NCBI RefSeq assembly: GCF_001625325.1
Contig: NZ_JRQQ01000007.1
Coordinates: 62,001 to 126,000 of the forward strand
Reading direction: 5' to 3'
DNA length: 64,000 nucleotides
From: Croceicoccus estronivorus
Lineage (GTDB): Bacteria > Pseudomonadota > Alphaproteobacteria > Sphingomonadales > Sphingomonadaceae
The position numbers were made by a program, and so were the translations under genes. Below, one piece after another: positions 27,984 through 36,921 of this stretch (position 1 is its first letter; every line of letters begins with the position of its first letter). The notes under the pieces were generated by a model. The model was not told where the DNA came from, did not search any database, and saw only the letters and a program-made list of their open reading frames with translations.

Positions 27984-28091
27984 CTTCTCTCTCCCTCGCG
28001 ATGCCCTTGTCCCTCACCGGAGGCATGGTGCATTCACGATGGAACACGTTTTAATGCAATTGTTCAGTGCCGGGCAAGGGCGGGGCAGCAT

Positions 28092-29267
28092 TCACAAGTA
28101 CCATTCCTGAATATCCTGTTTTAGCGTTAGTGCGCCGAGACTGCGGGCAGTCAGTTTTTCCTGGGCAGCCGCATGTTGCCGGGCGGCTGTCAGATCCGCC
28201 AGAATCCGGCCGAAGGGTTGTTGGTCGAACAGTCCCGTTCCACCCGTCGCCTGGAACAGCAACCGTGCTGCCTCAAGACAGCGGTCCGTTACCGAAGCGG
28301 CCTGGTACTTGAACGCCAGTCGCTGTGGGAAAGGCGGAACGGCCCCGTCCTTCGCGTAGTTTTCCAAAATCTGAAAATTGCGATCGCGGACTGCCTCAAG
28401 CTCGTCGACAAGTGCGACTGCACGACCCAGTGCGAGCAGTGCGTCAGGATCCTTGACGGTGGCCCCTGAAACGACCCCGACGCGGGCCGCTGCGTAATCT
28501 TCAAAGGCATCCATCATGCCGTATAGCGCCCCGATTGCGCTGTTGGTGATGGCGCGGATGAAGACCTGGTGAAACGGCAACCTGTACAATGGGCCGGTAT
28601 TGACCTTGTTGCCGGGGCTGTCGCAACGAAAACCGTCCGAACTGCGATGTACCCGATGTTCGGGGATGACGACCCCGGCCACTCGAATATCCTTGCTGCC
28701 AGTGCCTTTCAGGCCGGCGACATGCCAAGTGTCGACGATCTCATATTGCTCTTTGGGTAACAAGCAGGTGAGAAATTCTCCGCCCAGTTGCCCGCCGAGG
28801 AAAACCCAGTCGGCGTGATCGCAACCGCTTGCGAATTTCCACTGACCGGAAAAGGCATAACCGCCGTCCACCGGCGTCGCGATTCCGCCCGGTTGGAATG
28901 TCGATGCAATCCGCACACTGTCATCGATACCCCAGACATCCTGCGCGGCCCTGTCGTCGAATAGCCCCATCTGGAAATTGTGGACCCCGAGGACGCCATA
29001 GACCCAACCAACCGACATGTCCGCTCTGGCCAGTGCGGTCTGAACCTTCCCGAAAACGCGGGGCGACATTTCGTAGCCACCCCAGCGGGAGGGCTGGAGG
29101 ATGCGGAACAGGCCGGCTTCGGCGATCATCTCGATCACTTCGGGGGGGACGCTGCGTTCCTGTTCGATGCGATCGGCGTATGGCTTGATGCGTGGAATAA
29201 GGTTCTGCGTACGCTCGACAAGTTGGTCCGCAGACGGCGTTTGTCCCAAAAACTTTTTCAGCATCAT
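28092..29267 (-). CDS. Acyl-CoA-dehydrogenase-fold flavin monooxygenase (HsaA/HpaH-C2 type)
   Basis: A 391-residue group D flavin-dependent monooxygenase. The fold is that of acyl-CoA dehydrogenases, but motifs match HsaA-like hydroxylases: EAGLFRILQPSRWGGYE, VGWVYGVLGVHN, GQWKFASGCDHADWVFLG, WHVAGLKGTGSKDI and ATGGTGLFDQQPFGRILAD. HsaA hydroxylates the phenolic secosteroid 3-HSA with reduced flavin supplied by a separate reductase. The start overlaps the Rieske gene's stop (ATGA), so the two are translationally coupled. No HsaB-like flavin reductase was seen in the window. Substrate inferred only as aromatic or polycyclic. Confidence 0.9.
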   Translation of the reverse strand: MMLKKFLGQTPSADQLVERTQNLIPRIKPYADRIEQERSVPPEVIEMIAEAGLFRILQPSRWGGYEMSPRVFGKVQTALARADMSVGWVYGVLGVHNFQMGLFDDRAAQDVWGIDDSVRIASTFQPGGIATPVDGGYAFSGQWKFASGCDHADWVFLGGQLGGEFLTCLLPKEQYEIVDTWHVAGLKGTGSKDIRVAGVVIPEHRVHRSSDGFRCDSPGNKVNTGPLYRLPFHQVFIRAITNSAIGALYGMMDAFEDYAAARVGVVSGATVKDPDALLALGRAVALVDELEAVRDRNFQILENYAKDGAVPPFPQRLAFKYQAASVTDRCLEAARLLFQATGGTGLFDQQPFGRILADLTAARQHAAAQEKLTARSLGALTLKQDIQEWYL

Positions 29268-30349
29268 GCGTTTTGCTCCCCTGTCGCCGACGGAGAAGTT
29301 GTCTCGTCCCTCAGCATACGTGCGATCATGGAACGGGCACGGTAGGCCCCCTTGTCCGCGTGAATTCCGAATTCCACGGCCTCTTCACGCGGGATACTGT
29401 CGTGAAGCGCCTGGATTTTTTCCATCGCTGCAACGTCTTCATTCAGAAGATCCCGCAATTCCTCCCGCCACCTGGGATTCACGAATGGAAAGGTCTGCGC
29501 AACGGCAGTGAATTGCAGGGTATTTGTGCGATCCTGCGGGGTTATGGCGACGACGAGCTGGTTTATCTGCCGCTCTACGGCCGACTTTTCGACCGGCTCC
29601 AGTTCCACCTTGATCCCACACAGGTTCGGCGGCACGGCCTCTGCCGTGATGGTGCGATGAGCCCTGTCGCCGTTAAAGGCGAAGGTGCGCATGGTCAGCG
29701 GACTTTGCAGCTCGTTTTCGATCCGGCGGATGACGAGGATTCGTTCCTTCTCCACCACCATTTCCAACGGCTTGCCCGCAACCTCGCCGGTGTCGATCTG
29801 GCCATTATGCAGAAAGGTGATGTGAGTGGCATCCAGCAGGTTTTCGAACGGAAGCAGGTAGTTGGCCCTGAGCTCGAAGGTTGCTGCAGTTTCTACAAAC
29901 CAGCCTTCCCTACCGAACCCGTATATGCCGAGGTCCGGGATTTTCTCTCGATCGGCTTTGTGCGGATCGCCCATCCAGATCCAGACCCAGCCCCATGCAT
30001 CGGCGACAGGATACGAGCGGACCTTCATGCCGGCCGGCGTTTGTCCGCCGGAGGGGATAAGTTCGCACCCGCCGCCAGGACTGAATTCCAACCCGTGATA
30101 ACCGCACTGGATATTATCGCCCACCAATATGCCGGCCGACAGGGGGTAACCCCGGTGCGGGCAGCGGTCGAATAGGGCCACAGGTAGGTTATCGCGCGTG
30201 CGATAAAGGACGACGGGCTTGTCGAGAAGGCGGCGATGCAATGGCGTGTTGCCGACTTCTACGGAAGTGGCCGCCACGTACCACGCGTCTAGCGGATATT
30301 GTGCTGAGCCGGGCGTCAGATCGAAGGTGATGTGACTGAGTGTATTCAT
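29264..30349 (-). CDS. Rieske non-heme iron oxygenase (VanA/PobA-type)
   Basis: About 361 residues with an N-terminal Rieske [2Fe-2S] domain (CPHRGYPLSAG then CGYHG, about 55-80) and a C-terminal catalytic domain with the 2-His-1-carboxylate motif NLLDATHITFLHNG (about 180). ATG 30349 is chosen over the longer frame because GGAGAG stands seven bases upstream and the protein then begins directly before the Rieske domain. VanA-like enzymes O-demethylate or hydroxylate aromatic and polycyclic substrates, including steroids in the KshA branch. A ferredoxin reductase partner is needed and none was seen. First gene of the minus operon with the HsaA-like enzyme, opposite the receptor at 30747. Confidence 0.92.
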   Translation of the reverse strand: MNTLSHITFDLTPGSAQYPLDAWYVAATSVEVGNTPLHRRLLDKPVVLYRTRDNLPVALFDRCPHRGYPLSAGILVGDNIQCGYHGLEFSPGGGCELIPSGGQTPAGMKVRSYPVADAWGWVWIWMGDPHKADREKIPDLGIYGFGREGWFVETAATFELRANYLLPFENLLDATHITFLHNGQIDTGEVAGKPLEMVVEKERILVIRRIENELQSPLTMRTFAFNGDRAHRTITAEAVPPNLCGIKVELEPVEKSAVERQINQLVVAITPQDRTNTLQFTAVAQTFPFVNPRWREELRDLLNEDVAAMEKIQALHDSIPREEAVEFGIHADKGAYRARSMIARMLRDETTSPSATGEQNA

Positions 30350-30509
30350 GCGGCGATCTCTCCACTGTCCCGCGAGATATGAAGAACTCCGGGCGGCGTT
30401 CGGTTCGCCCGAATTGAGAATTCGGATGAATGATAGCCATCGTCGTCTGTCAGCCTCCCCCTCAAGGTTGAGGGGGTACCTGACATTCGAATCACCTATT
30501 TCCAAACCA

Positions 30510-30520
30510 GAACATGTTTC
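30510..30520. promoter_or_regulatory. Third operator-like AACATGTT element
   Basis: GAACATGTTTC, identical to the core of the two arms at 30670-30708, lies 161 bases before the Rieske start. It may be an auxiliary operator for the minus-strand operon. Confidence 0.5.
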
Positions 30521-30669
30521 ATTCTAACTATCAGTTCGATTGAAGTGGCCCAATCCGGGGTGATTCTCTCTCGGCAATAAACAACTGATAATACTGTATA
30601 TATATACCATGTTTGGAGGAATTGCCTGGCTCGTATGTGTGGCTGGGGTGCCTTCAGAAAGGGACTTTT

Positions 30670-30708
30670 GGAACATGTTTCAATTTGATAGATATTGAAA
30701 CATGTTCC
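30670..30708. promoter_or_regulatory. Large palindromic operator before receptor gene
   Basis: Perfect 15-base inverted repeat GGAACATGTTTCAAT / ATTGAAACATGTTCC with a 9-base spacer. Each arm is itself nearly palindromic around AACATGTT, so the site could bind two dimers, as many TetR-family repressors do. It is 39 bases upstream of the receptor's start at 30747 and between the divergent Rieske and receptor operons. The TetR gene at 36134-36883 inside the receptor's gene cluster is the obvious candidate regulator; LuxR at 26775 is the alternative. Confidence 0.7.
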
Positions 30709-30746
30709 AACTGAGAGTTGGAATGACAAGGATGGGGAGGCGAGCG

Positions 30747-33125
30747 ATGGTGAAAGGCATTCTTTTGTCCGGTGCGGGCATTGCGGTCTTGGCGGTTGTT
30801 TCGGGGCTTAGCGCAACTTCTGCGATAGCTTCGGAAGCAGCGACTTCGCCGTTCGACAGCCAAAGCGACGGTGCGGAACCGGAAGAGGGTGTTGCGCGGG
30901 GCGTCGAGAGTGAGGACATCCCCGGGCTGATTGTCGTCACGGCCCGCAAGCGGGCAGAGAGCCTTCAGGATGCTCCGATAGCCATTGCAGCGCTCGACGC
31001 GTCGGCTCTGGAAAACAATAACCTTAGTTCGCTTACTGATGCGGCCAGCCTTGCGGGTGGCGGTGTCGTGATAGCGAATACCGGCATTACGACAACGCTC
31101 TCCATTCGCGGCGTCAGCTCGGACTCGACCAATACCGGGTTCGATCAAACCGTTGGTATCGTCATTGATGGCGTGTTCTATGACAGAAGTCGGTGGGCCA
31201 ACCTTGGCTTCATGGACATGGCCCAGATTGAAATTCTCAAGGGCCCGCAAGCGCTGTACTTTGGCCGCAGTGCGGTGGCAGGAGCCATAAACATCACTAC
31301 GGCCGGTCCATCCGACAAGTTCGAGGCCGGTGCCACGGTGGGATATGAATTCGCCGGCAAGGAGTTTTACGGGGAAGGGTTCCTTTCCGGTCCTTTGACA
31401 GAAACGCTGGGTGCCCGGCTTGCTTTCCGGCTGTCCGATTCAAAAGGAGCATACAAGAACACGTCCTTCAGCAATCCCAGCAAGCATTTTGGTGGCGCGG
31501 AAGAACAGGCTGCCCGGCTTACACTCGATTGGGATGTAACATCCCGGTTCAACGCAACAGTGAAATTGCAATACGCCCGCCGGCGAGACGACGGGATCGG
31601 GGTCTACAGCCAACTCTTCAACTGTAAGGGGCCGGGTGTGGCCAATCCCTACGTTGTCACGGGTATGCCTGGTATGATCGGGCTGGAACCATATCCCGTT
31701 CAGGATGACTGCAAGCTCAATCGCACGGTCAATGTCGATCTGGCCGCGCCGGGAACAGACATTGGTGGACCATATTCGGAGCTGGAAGCTGTCAGTGCTT
31801 CGCTTAAGCTGGCATACGAAGGCGACGGCGTCACAGTCACATCGATCAGCGCATATAGCGATTACGATTACGGGTATGCGACGGGGCTGATTGCGTCCGG
31901 TGGGCTGATCACTGCTGCCGACGATGAAAGCAACAAGGCACTCTACCAGGAATTGCGGGTGGCGAGCGATTTCGACGGCCCATTCAATTTCCTGGTCGGG
32001 GCAAATTACCAGCACAGCAGATTTCGTTATGCGAACCTGAATCAGTTGCTCCTGCCGCCACCCGACCCGGCTGATGGCCGCAACATCAGTCAGGATCACT
32101 TTTCCAAACAGAAAGGGGACGGTTGGTCCGCCTTCGGCGAAGTGACTTTCAATATGGCGCAGGGTCTCGAACTGGCTGCTGGCGCGCGTTATTCGAAGGA
32201 GCGGAAGGATTCACGCTATACACTGACTTACGTGAATCCGGGGCAGACATTCTTCTTCCTGCCCGAAGGTACGGTTCTTGAGGACAAGTTCCGCGATGAT
32301 CGATGGTCGCCGCAGGTGACACTGTCTTATAAACCCAACAACAATCTAATGATCTATGGTGCATACCGTACCGGCTTTCTGCCCGGCGGGTTTTCGCATG
32401 GGGGTACGCCTAGCGCAGGACTGTCACCAGCCGACTTCACGTTCGACAGCGAAACGGCCAAGGGGTTTGAGGCTGGCATTCGCAGCACGCTTGCCGGGGG
32501 GAAAGTCCAGGCCAACTTGACGGCCTATTCCTATCGCTACTCCAATTTGCAGGTCAGCATTTATCAACCTGCGACTGCCTCATTCATCACCGGTAACGTG
32601 GGCAATTCCATCACGAAGGGGATCGAGGCGGAGCTGGACTGGTATCCGACAACAGGTCTCTCGTTCAGGGGCTTTGCCAACTACAATATCGGGGAAACGC
32701 GTAAGACACGCGGGCAATGCTATAACGCGCAAACCGCCGCTGACGGTTGTCAGTTGAGCGATTTCACGCAGGATCTTTCGGGCCGTCCGCTGCCCAGAGC
32801 GCCACGTTGGACATTCTCTCTTGGCACGAACTACGAACAGCCGATCGGCAACGACGTGACGTTTCAGGTTGGCGCGACGCTCAACTATTCGGGCCGCTAC
32901 TATGTTGAACCGACCCTCAACCCGGAACTGGTGCAGGATGATTTCTTCCGGCTCGACGCCAATGTGGGAGTCGAAACCGGCCCCTGGAAGGTCGCGCTGA
33001 TCGGGCGCAACCTGACCAATCAAGCCATCGCCTCGTTTGGTGCCATTCGTGGCTTCACAAATGATGCCCTGTTCACGCTGCAGCCCTTCCGTGAAGTGCA
33101 ATTGCAGTTGTCCTACCGCTACTGA
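30747..33125 (+). CDS. TonB-dependent outer-membrane receptor
   Basis: About 792 residues. ATG 30747 follows GGGGAGG by seven bases and opens a signal peptide (MVKGILLSGAGIAVLAVVSG). The longer frame from 30702 would start inside the palindromic operator and is rejected. The TonB box is LIVVTARKRAESLQDAPIAI. The plug has SIRGVSSDSTNTGFDQTVGI, IEILKGPQALYFGRSAVAG and AINITTAGPS; PQALYFGRS is unusual compared with the common PQGTLYGRN. The barrel ends LQLSYRY. Operon head for the two KstD-like flavoproteins (spacing 11 bases). Likely imports the polycyclic substrate of this locus. Confidence 0.93.
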   Translation: MVKGILLSGAGIAVLAVVSGLSATSAIASEAATSPFDSQSDGAEPEEGVARGVESEDIPGLIVVTARKRAESLQDAPIAIAALDASALENNNLSSLTDAASLAGGGVVIANTGITTTLSIRGVSSDSTNTGFDQTVGIVIDGVFYDRSRWANLGFMDMAQIEILKGPQALYFGRSAVAGAINITTAGPSDKFEAGATVGYEFAGKEFYGEGFLSGPLTETLGARLAFRLSDSKGAYKNTSFSNPSKHFGGAEEQAARLTLDWDVTSRFNATVKLQYARRRDDGIGVYSQLFNCKGPGVANPYVVTGMPGMIGLEPYPVQDDCKLNRTVNVDLAAPGTDIGGPYSELEAVSASLKLAYEGDGVTVTSISAYSDYDYGYATGLIASGGLITAADDESNKALYQELRVASDFDGPFNFLVGANYQHSRFRYANLNQLLLPPPDPADGRNISQDHFSKQKGDGWSAFGEVTFNMAQGLELAAGARYSKERKDSRYTLTYVNPGQTFFFLPEGTVLEDKFRDDRWSPQVTLSYKPNNNLMIYGAYRTGFLPGGFSHGGTPSAGLSPADFTFDSETAKGFEAGIRSTLAGGKVQANLTAYSYRYSNLQVSIYQPATASFITGNVGNSITKGIEAELDWYPTTGLSFRGFANYNIGETRKTRGQCYNAQTAADGCQLSDFTQDLSGRPLPRAPRWTFSLGTNYEQPIGNDVTFQVGATLNYSGRYYVEPTLNPELVQDDFFRLDANVGVETGPWKVALIGRNLTNQAIASFGAIRGFTNDALFTLQPFREVQLQLSYRY

Positions 33126-33136
33126 GGGGGCGCTCC

Positions 33137-34783
33137 ATGGAACGTGCACCGGAGCATGAGGCCGACGTCGTTGTCATCGGTGCAGGGGCCGCTGGACTAG
33201 CCGCCGCGATTGCGGCGCATGACAGCGGCGCCAAAGTTGCCCTGCTGGAAGCGAGCGATTGTTTTGGCGGAACCGCGGCGTGGTCTGGCGGTGCGGCTTG
33301 GGTGCCGCTCAATGGGTTCGCCCGCGATGCCGGGATCGACGACGACCGGGATTCTGTGCTCGGCTATATGCGCCATTGTGCGGAGGGCAGGGGGGACGAG
33401 ACGCTCTTCGCTGCGTATCTCGACGCGGGGCCGGAAGCGCTCGATTATCTCAGCAAGGCGACACCGATCGACTTCACGGTCGGGACGATGCCGGACTATC
33501 ACGGTGGCGTGCCTGGCGGCATGCTGGATCTGGGCAAGAGCCGGTCCGTTGCGCCCGATGTGTTTGATCTGAACCGTCTCGGAGAAGCCCGTCCTCTCGC
33601 CCGCCGTTCCCCTCATGGCACGATGCCATTCAGCTTTCTTGAAACCGAAGAGATGAAAGCCACGATCCATCCAGAGCGGATCGATCCGTCCGAGTACAGT
33701 GCAAGGCTCGAAAAAGGTCTGGTCGGCTGGGGTGAAGCATTGGCTGCGGGTTTGTTCGCTGGAGTAGTAGAACGCGGGATCGCGTTACACCCGCAGACGC
33801 GTGCTCGGCGTCTTCTCGCCAACGGTCGCGTTCACGGTGTCGAAGCTGAAACCGATCATGGTAGGCTCTCTTTTTTGGCCCGGCGCGGGGTCGTGCTTGC
33901 TACCGGCGGGTTCGAATGGAACGCCGCCGATATGGAAGAGAACTTCCCGGTCGGGATTGAGCCGGCAACCGTTCCAACCAATCGAGGAGATGGCTTGGCC
34001 ATGGCCCGGCAAGTCGATGCCGCGCTTGGCAATATGCAAGGGCTTTGGGGCTGGCCAGCCTACTGCATTCCGGGTGAAGTGCAGCCCGATGGGCATCCGC
34101 TGGTGCGTACCTCACTGATCGAAAGGCTTATGCCTCATTTGATCTGCGTGAACGGTCAGGGCCAGCGCTTCGTTGACGAAACGCAATCATACCACATCAT
34201 TCTCAAGCATATGACGCGCCGTGATGCGGCAGGTGACTATCCCAATCTTCCAGCCTTTCATGTGTTCGATGGGCAGTTCCGCGAGAAATATCCATTCGGG
34301 CCGGTCATGCCGGGGCAAAAAGATCCGTCCTGGCTTACAGGCCATCCCGATCTCGCATCGTTGGCCGAGGCAAAGGGGATATCGGCTGCAGACCTTGAGC
34401 AGACCGTGGCTGAATACAATGCGGCTGTCATGCGTGGGCATGACGATGCGTTCGGCAGGGGGGGAGGCGGGTACGCCGCTTTCTTCGGGGACAGGGATAA
34501 TCCCGGCCACCCAAATCTTGGGACTATCGAGAAGCCGCCGTTCTACGCGGTTGAAATGATCCCTGCGACCATCGGCACATGCGGCGGGCCGCTGTTCGAT
34601 CCCGCTGCGCGGGTGCTTGGAAGGGATGGTCACCCGATTGCGGGACTCTACGCGGCAGGCAACGTGACTGCGGCGTTCAGTGGGCCGAGCTACTTTGGGC
34701 CCGGATGCACCTTGGGGGCTGCGTTGATCTTTGGCGTGACTGCTGGCCGAAGTGCCGCGCGAGACGAGGTCTCCGATGTCTGA
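33137..34783 (+). CDS. 3-ketosteroid dehydrogenase-like FAD flavoprotein
   Basis: A 548-residue FAD-dependent dehydrogenase. The Rossmann start is VVVIGAGAAGLAAAIAAHDS, followed by the KstD/fumarate-reductase signature FGGTAAWSGGAAWVPLN. The C-terminal FAD block is GPLFDPAARVLGRDG, GLYAAGNVTAAF and SYFGPGCTLGAALIFG. Length and motifs fit 3-oxosteroid-1-dehydrogenase or its 4(5)-dehydrogenase relatives, which take hydride from a ketone-adjacent ring carbon. It follows the receptor by 11 bases and overlaps the next flavoprotein gene by 8 bases. A real steroid substrate is not proved; other cyclic enones or terpenoids are possible. Confidence 0.9.
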   Translation: MERAPEHEADVVVIGAGAAGLAAAIAAHDSGAKVALLEASDCFGGTAAWSGGAAWVPLNGFARDAGIDDDRDSVLGYMRHCAEGRGDETLFAAYLDAGPEALDYLSKATPIDFTVGTMPDYHGGVPGGMLDLGKSRSVAPDVFDLNRLGEARPLARRSPHGTMPFSFLETEEMKATIHPERIDPSEYSARLEKGLVGWGEALAAGLFAGVVERGIALHPQTRARRLLANGRVHGVEAETDHGRLSFLARRGVVLATGGFEWNAADMEENFPVGIEPATVPTNRGDGLAMARQVDAALGNMQGLWGWPAYCIPGEVQPDGHPLVRTSLIERLMPHLICVNGQGQRFVDETQSYHIILKHMTRRDAAGDYPNLPAFHVFDGQFREKYPFGPVMPGQKDPSWLTGHPDLASLAEAKGISAADLEQTVAEYNAAVMRGHDDAFGRGGGGYAAFFGDRDNPGHPNLGTIEKPPFYAVEMIPATIGTCGGPLFDPAARVLGRDGHPIAGLYAAGNVTAAFSGPSYFGPGCTLGAALIFGVTAGRSAARDEVSDV

Positions 34784-36176
34784 GCAAATGTACGATGTGA
34801 TGGTTATCGGCGGCGGCGGTGCAGGCATGGCTGCCGCAATTACCGCAGCGGATACTGGTGCCAGCGTGTGTCTGATCGAAGCCAGTGATCGGCTGGGCGG
34901 CTCGACCGCTCTTGCAGGTGGGTTGCTGTTTGCGGGAGGTTCGCGTCAGCAGCGTGCTTTGGGTATCGATGATGGGCCTGAGGCTATGTTTCGCGATGTC
35001 ATGGCGATCAATCCGGATGCACCGGAGCCGGTGATCCGGCGCCTTTGCGCCGAAGCGGCGAACTCGCTGGCGTGGTTGGAGGCCCTGGGGGTTGAATACC
35101 CCGAGGAAAGACTGTCCTCGCCCAGCGGTCGCACAGTGCCGCGGGCGCATGAACCCGTGGGCTTCGGCATGGCTGTCGCTGAACGATTGGACAATGCGCT
35201 GTATCAGCGCCACGTGGACATTGCGTTGAAAAGCCGGGTGGAACAGCTTGTCTGCGACGCTGCCGGTCGGGTGACCGGGGCATTGGTGGACGGAGAGGTA
35301 ATCCATGCCCGCGCGGTCGTGATCGCGACAGGGGGGATCGGCGCGAACCCGGAACTCGTGCAACGTTTCCTGCCGAAGACGCGGGGAAGCAGTGACTGGG
35401 TTTGGCACGTGGGGTGGCCGTCGAACCGTGGCGACGGACTGCTCATGGGCGAGGAAGTCGGTGCAAAACTGGGCGGCGCCGATAGCGGTCTTCTGCTGAT
35501 GACGCCGGGTTTTCATCGCGATTTCGAAGTGATCGGGCCGGAATGGGGTGTGCTGGTCAATTGCCATGGGCAACGTTTCGTCGCCGAGGATGGCGGATAC
35601 TGGGAAATTGCCGAAGGGTTGGAGCGGCAGGATGGCAGCAGGGGCTGGGTGATCTTCGATGCTGCGATGCTGCGTGAACATGCCCGTCCGCACCCCCGCG
35701 TGCTGGAAGCTCTTGCCAACGGCACCATTACGCTAAGTTGGATAACTGAAACGCTCGAACGCCAGATCGCTGAAGGCAAGGTCCACCGGGCGGGCAGCTT
35801 GGCCGAGCTTGCGGAAAAAGCCGGTGTCAATCCGGCGGGGTTGGAAGCCGGAATTGCGCACTACAACAAGTTGGCGGATGCCGGGCACGATGATGATTTC
35901 GGCAAAATGGCACAAAATCTCGTCGCAGTCAGGGATGCGGATTTTTATGCGGCGGAGGTGCGACCTGCGATCCTGGTGGTAACCGGGGCAGGGCTATGTA
36001 TCGACGAACGAGCGCGCGTTCTGAGTGAAGCGGGGACTCCCATACCCGGTCTGTTCGCCGCTGGCGAAACTGTCGGCAATGTGTTTGGGCGAAACTATGT
36101 CGGTAGCGGCTATGCGATAGCCAATTGCATCACTTACGGCCGTATCGCGGGCGCCGAAGCGGTGGCTGCGTCATGA
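34776..36176 (+). CDS. Second KstD/fumarate-reductase-like FAD flavoprotein
   Basis: About 466 residues. ATG 34776 overlaps the upstream gene, with GAGG seven bases before. FAD motifs are VMVIGGGGAGMAAAITAAD, LGGSTALAGGLLFAGG, VVIATGGIGANPELV and the C-terminal PGLFAAGETVGNVFGR with YVGSGYAIANCITYGR. It is shorter than its neighbour and lacks the long KstD insert, so it may act as a dehydrogenase or reductase on a later or alternative intermediate. Its end overlaps the convergent TetR gene by 43 bases. Confidence 0.9.
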   Translation: MSEQMYDVMVIGGGGAGMAAAITAADTGASVCLIEASDRLGGSTALAGGLLFAGGSRQQRALGIDDGPEAMFRDVMAINPDAPEPVIRRLCAEAANSLAWLEALGVEYPEERLSSPSGRTVPRAHEPVGFGMAVAERLDNALYQRHVDIALKSRVEQLVCDAAGRVTGALVDGEVIHARAVVIATGGIGANPELVQRFLPKTRGSSDWVWHVGWPSNRGDGLLMGEEVGAKLGGADSGLLLMTPGFHRDFEVIGPEWGVLVNCHGQRFVAEDGGYWEIAEGLERQDGSRGWVIFDAAMLREHARPHPRVLEALANGTITLSWITETLERQIAEGKVHRAGSLAELAEKAGVNPAGLEAGIAHYNKLADAGHDDDFGKMAQNLVAVRDADFYAAEVRPAILVVTGAGLCIDERARVLSEAGTPIPGLFAAGETVGNVFGRNYVGSGYAIANCITYGRIAGAEAVAAS

Positions 36177-36883
36177 ATGGCAGAAAGCGGATCGGCCGCT
36201 ATCCTTTCGAACGCTTCGCGCGTCTTACCTTTGGAAACACCGGCAAACGCCGTGGCGCCTGCGCGCAGCAAACGCGGATGCAACGCGGACGGGAGCATGT
36301 ATCCCTGCAGCCAGATAATGACGATTGCGTAAAGCTGTGTGACGACATCGCTTCCGAAATCGGCGGGTTCAACCCAGTCCTGCAATTCGCCAAGCTCAGC
36401 GATTGCCTGCGCAATGCCTGCAAAGTCTCCGGCGACATAGTCATGGACGACCGAACGCAGGATCGGGTCAACCTTGGGACGGAAATAGAATGTCAGGACA
36501 GTCGCCGTGTAATCGCTCATCGCCAGGATATTGTCACAGGCGTAAACGACGCGGCTGATGAACTTGCGGTCCGGCGGCAGATCGGCCGTCTTTTGCGAAA
36601 GCGGTCCGTAAAGGCCGCGAAAGTCGTTTTCCAGCACGGCAGCGATCAATTCATCACGGCTTCCGAAGTGGTTGTAAAGCGTGGTTACAGCAACCCCACA
36701 ACGCTTCGCCAGTTCGCGCATCCGAATGTTTTCGAAACCGTTTTCAGTGATGATCTGCCGAGTGATATCGAGAATTTCGCGGCGGCGGGCCAGCGTATGG
36801 GCTGGACGCCGATTTTGTGCGGACGTCTTGCGTGCCAACCTGTTTCTTCCCTTAAAATGCTTACATGTGCCAGCTCTGGGCAT
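36134..36883 (-). CDS. TetR/AcrR-family transcriptional regulator
   Basis: About 249 residues as drawn. The HTH is at about 35-85 (RREILDITRQIITENGFENI, then RMRELAKRCGVAVTTLYNHFGS). The ligand domain follows (RVVYACDNILAMSDYTATV ... LYAIVIIWLQGYML). The start is uncertain: ATG 36883 has no clear ribosome site, and TTG 36838 with GGGAAGAAACAGG directly upstream would give about 234 residues. The open frame continues far upstream but would invade the oppositely oriented kinase gene. It sits inside the plus-strand catabolic cluster and is the best candidate to bind the AACATGTT palindrome at 30670. Confidence 0.88.
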   Translation of the reverse strand: MPRAGTCKHFKGRNRLARKTSAQNRRPAHTLARRREILDITRQIITENGFENIRMRELAKRCGVAVTTLYNHFGSRDELIAAVLENDFRGLYGPLSQKTADLPPDRKFISRVVYACDNILAMSDYTATVLTFYFRPKVDPILRSVVHDYVAGDFAGIAQAIAELGELQDWVEPADFGSDVVTQLYAIVIIWLQGYMLPSALHPRLLRAGATAFAGVSKGKTREAFERIAADPLSAIHDAATASAPAIRP

Positions 36884-36921
36884 TGGCTTGGCACTAGTCA
36901 AGACAAGAGAGAGGAAGGCGT

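Noticed and set aside
30702-30746. Longer start for the receptor at 30747
   Set aside because: It would begin inside the palindromic operator and lacks a ribosome site; ATG 30747 has GGGGAGG and a signal peptide.
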